Positions 5,846-5,942 of a stretch of DNA of 5,942 nt are shown one piece after another (position 1 is the first letter of the stretch; each line of letters starts with the position of its first letter). This stretch comes from Rhodobacteraceae bacterium UBA3087 (GTDB taxonomy: Bacteria; Pseudomonadota; Alphaproteobacteria; Rhodobacterales; Rhodobacteraceae). The stretch lies in NCBI GenBank assembly GCA_002367285.1, contig DFBF01000010.1, positions 54,654 through 60,595 on the forward strand, in the 5' to 3' direction. The notes under the pieces were generated by a model that searched no databases, was not told the DNA's origin, and saw only the letters and a program-made list of their open reading frames with translations. Made by a program: the position numbers and the translations under genes.

Positions 5846-5942
5846 ATGTGGAATAAGGTCGCGGATCGCTTTTTGCGAATAATCGCGGAAAATGGCGAGT
5901 TGTTGGTGACCTGACCGAATGGCCGAGAGACGCGCGATGGCG
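5846..5942 (+). pseudogene. Interrupted N-terminus resembling cyclopropane-fatty-acyl-phospholipid synthase (edge-truncated)
   Basis: An ATG at 5846, with GAGG (5835-5838) 7 nt upstream, opens a frame starting MWNKVADRFLR and ending GELLVT before a TGA at 5912-5914 (codon 23). In the same frame the sequence continues PNGRETRDG to the window edge. The pieces together follow the N-terminal pattern I recall for many Cfa-type SAM-dependent methyltransferases (MWxKxxDRxL...G.L.VT.P.G....GD), with the TGA where one variable residue would sit; TGG to TGA would be a one-base change. If intact, the product would add a methylene group from SAM to membrane lipid double bonds. Only 97 bp are visible, so the family call is tentative. 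Alternatives: a 22-aa leader peptide before a gene starting at the ATG at 5919 (MAERRAMA, another frame, only weak GGTGA upstream), or a sequencing error. Confidence 0.42.

Overview
The window looks like chromosomal DNA of an alphaproteobacterium, most likely Rhodobacterales (Roseobacter group). The reasons are the high G+C, the alphaproteobacterial style of the aspartyl-tRNA synthetase (QAPQQFKQL, RADRSPTDFYQLD, FPMNQRAEDQMM), and a small Flp-type pilin with the (V/I)DW variant core that I associate with this group. This placement is from memory of these families, not from a search.

Layout from left to right: (1) an incomplete RimJ/RimL-type GNAT acetyltransferase on the minus strand, running off the left edge; (2) a 185-bp divergent intergenic region with three AATTCC-centred direct repeats spaced 30-31 bp; (3) a 67-aa Flp/type IVb pilin-like protein on the plus strand, whose stop lies 5 bp from the stop of (4), with a 14-bp perfect palindrome over the junction; (4) and (5) a minus-strand two-gene operon, DUF1800 then DUF1501 (Tat signal), with a 10-bp gap and a Shine-Dalgarno that overlaps the upstream stop codon; (6) a 193-bp intergenic region packed with inverted repeats; (7) a complete minus-strand aspS; (8) a 197-bp divergent region with a candidate aspS promoter; (9) at the right edge, the start of a plus-strand reading frame resembling the N-terminus of a cyclopropane-fatty-acyl-phospholipid synthase, interrupted by an in-frame TGA at codon 23.

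How the genes relate: aspS is housekeeping translation, and its N-terminal RDHGG motif suggests the non-discriminating type used together with GatCAB for tRNA-dependent asparagine formation. DUF1800 and DUF1501 are a widespread partnered pair of unknown biochemical function and are almost certainly co-translated here. The pilin-like gene is an orphan in this window, with no tad/cpa assembly genes visible. No IS element, tRNA, rRNA or CRISPR array was seen.

The two items most worth following up are the aspS-DUF1800 intergenic region and the interrupted frame at the right edge. The intergenic region holds four CGTTTCGA motifs in alternating orientation at 33/32/33-bp steps, forming two inverted repeats of identical 43-bp span, one interleaved with a terminator-like hairpin facing aspS. 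The interrupted frame could be a new pseudogene, a sequence error, or a leader peptide.
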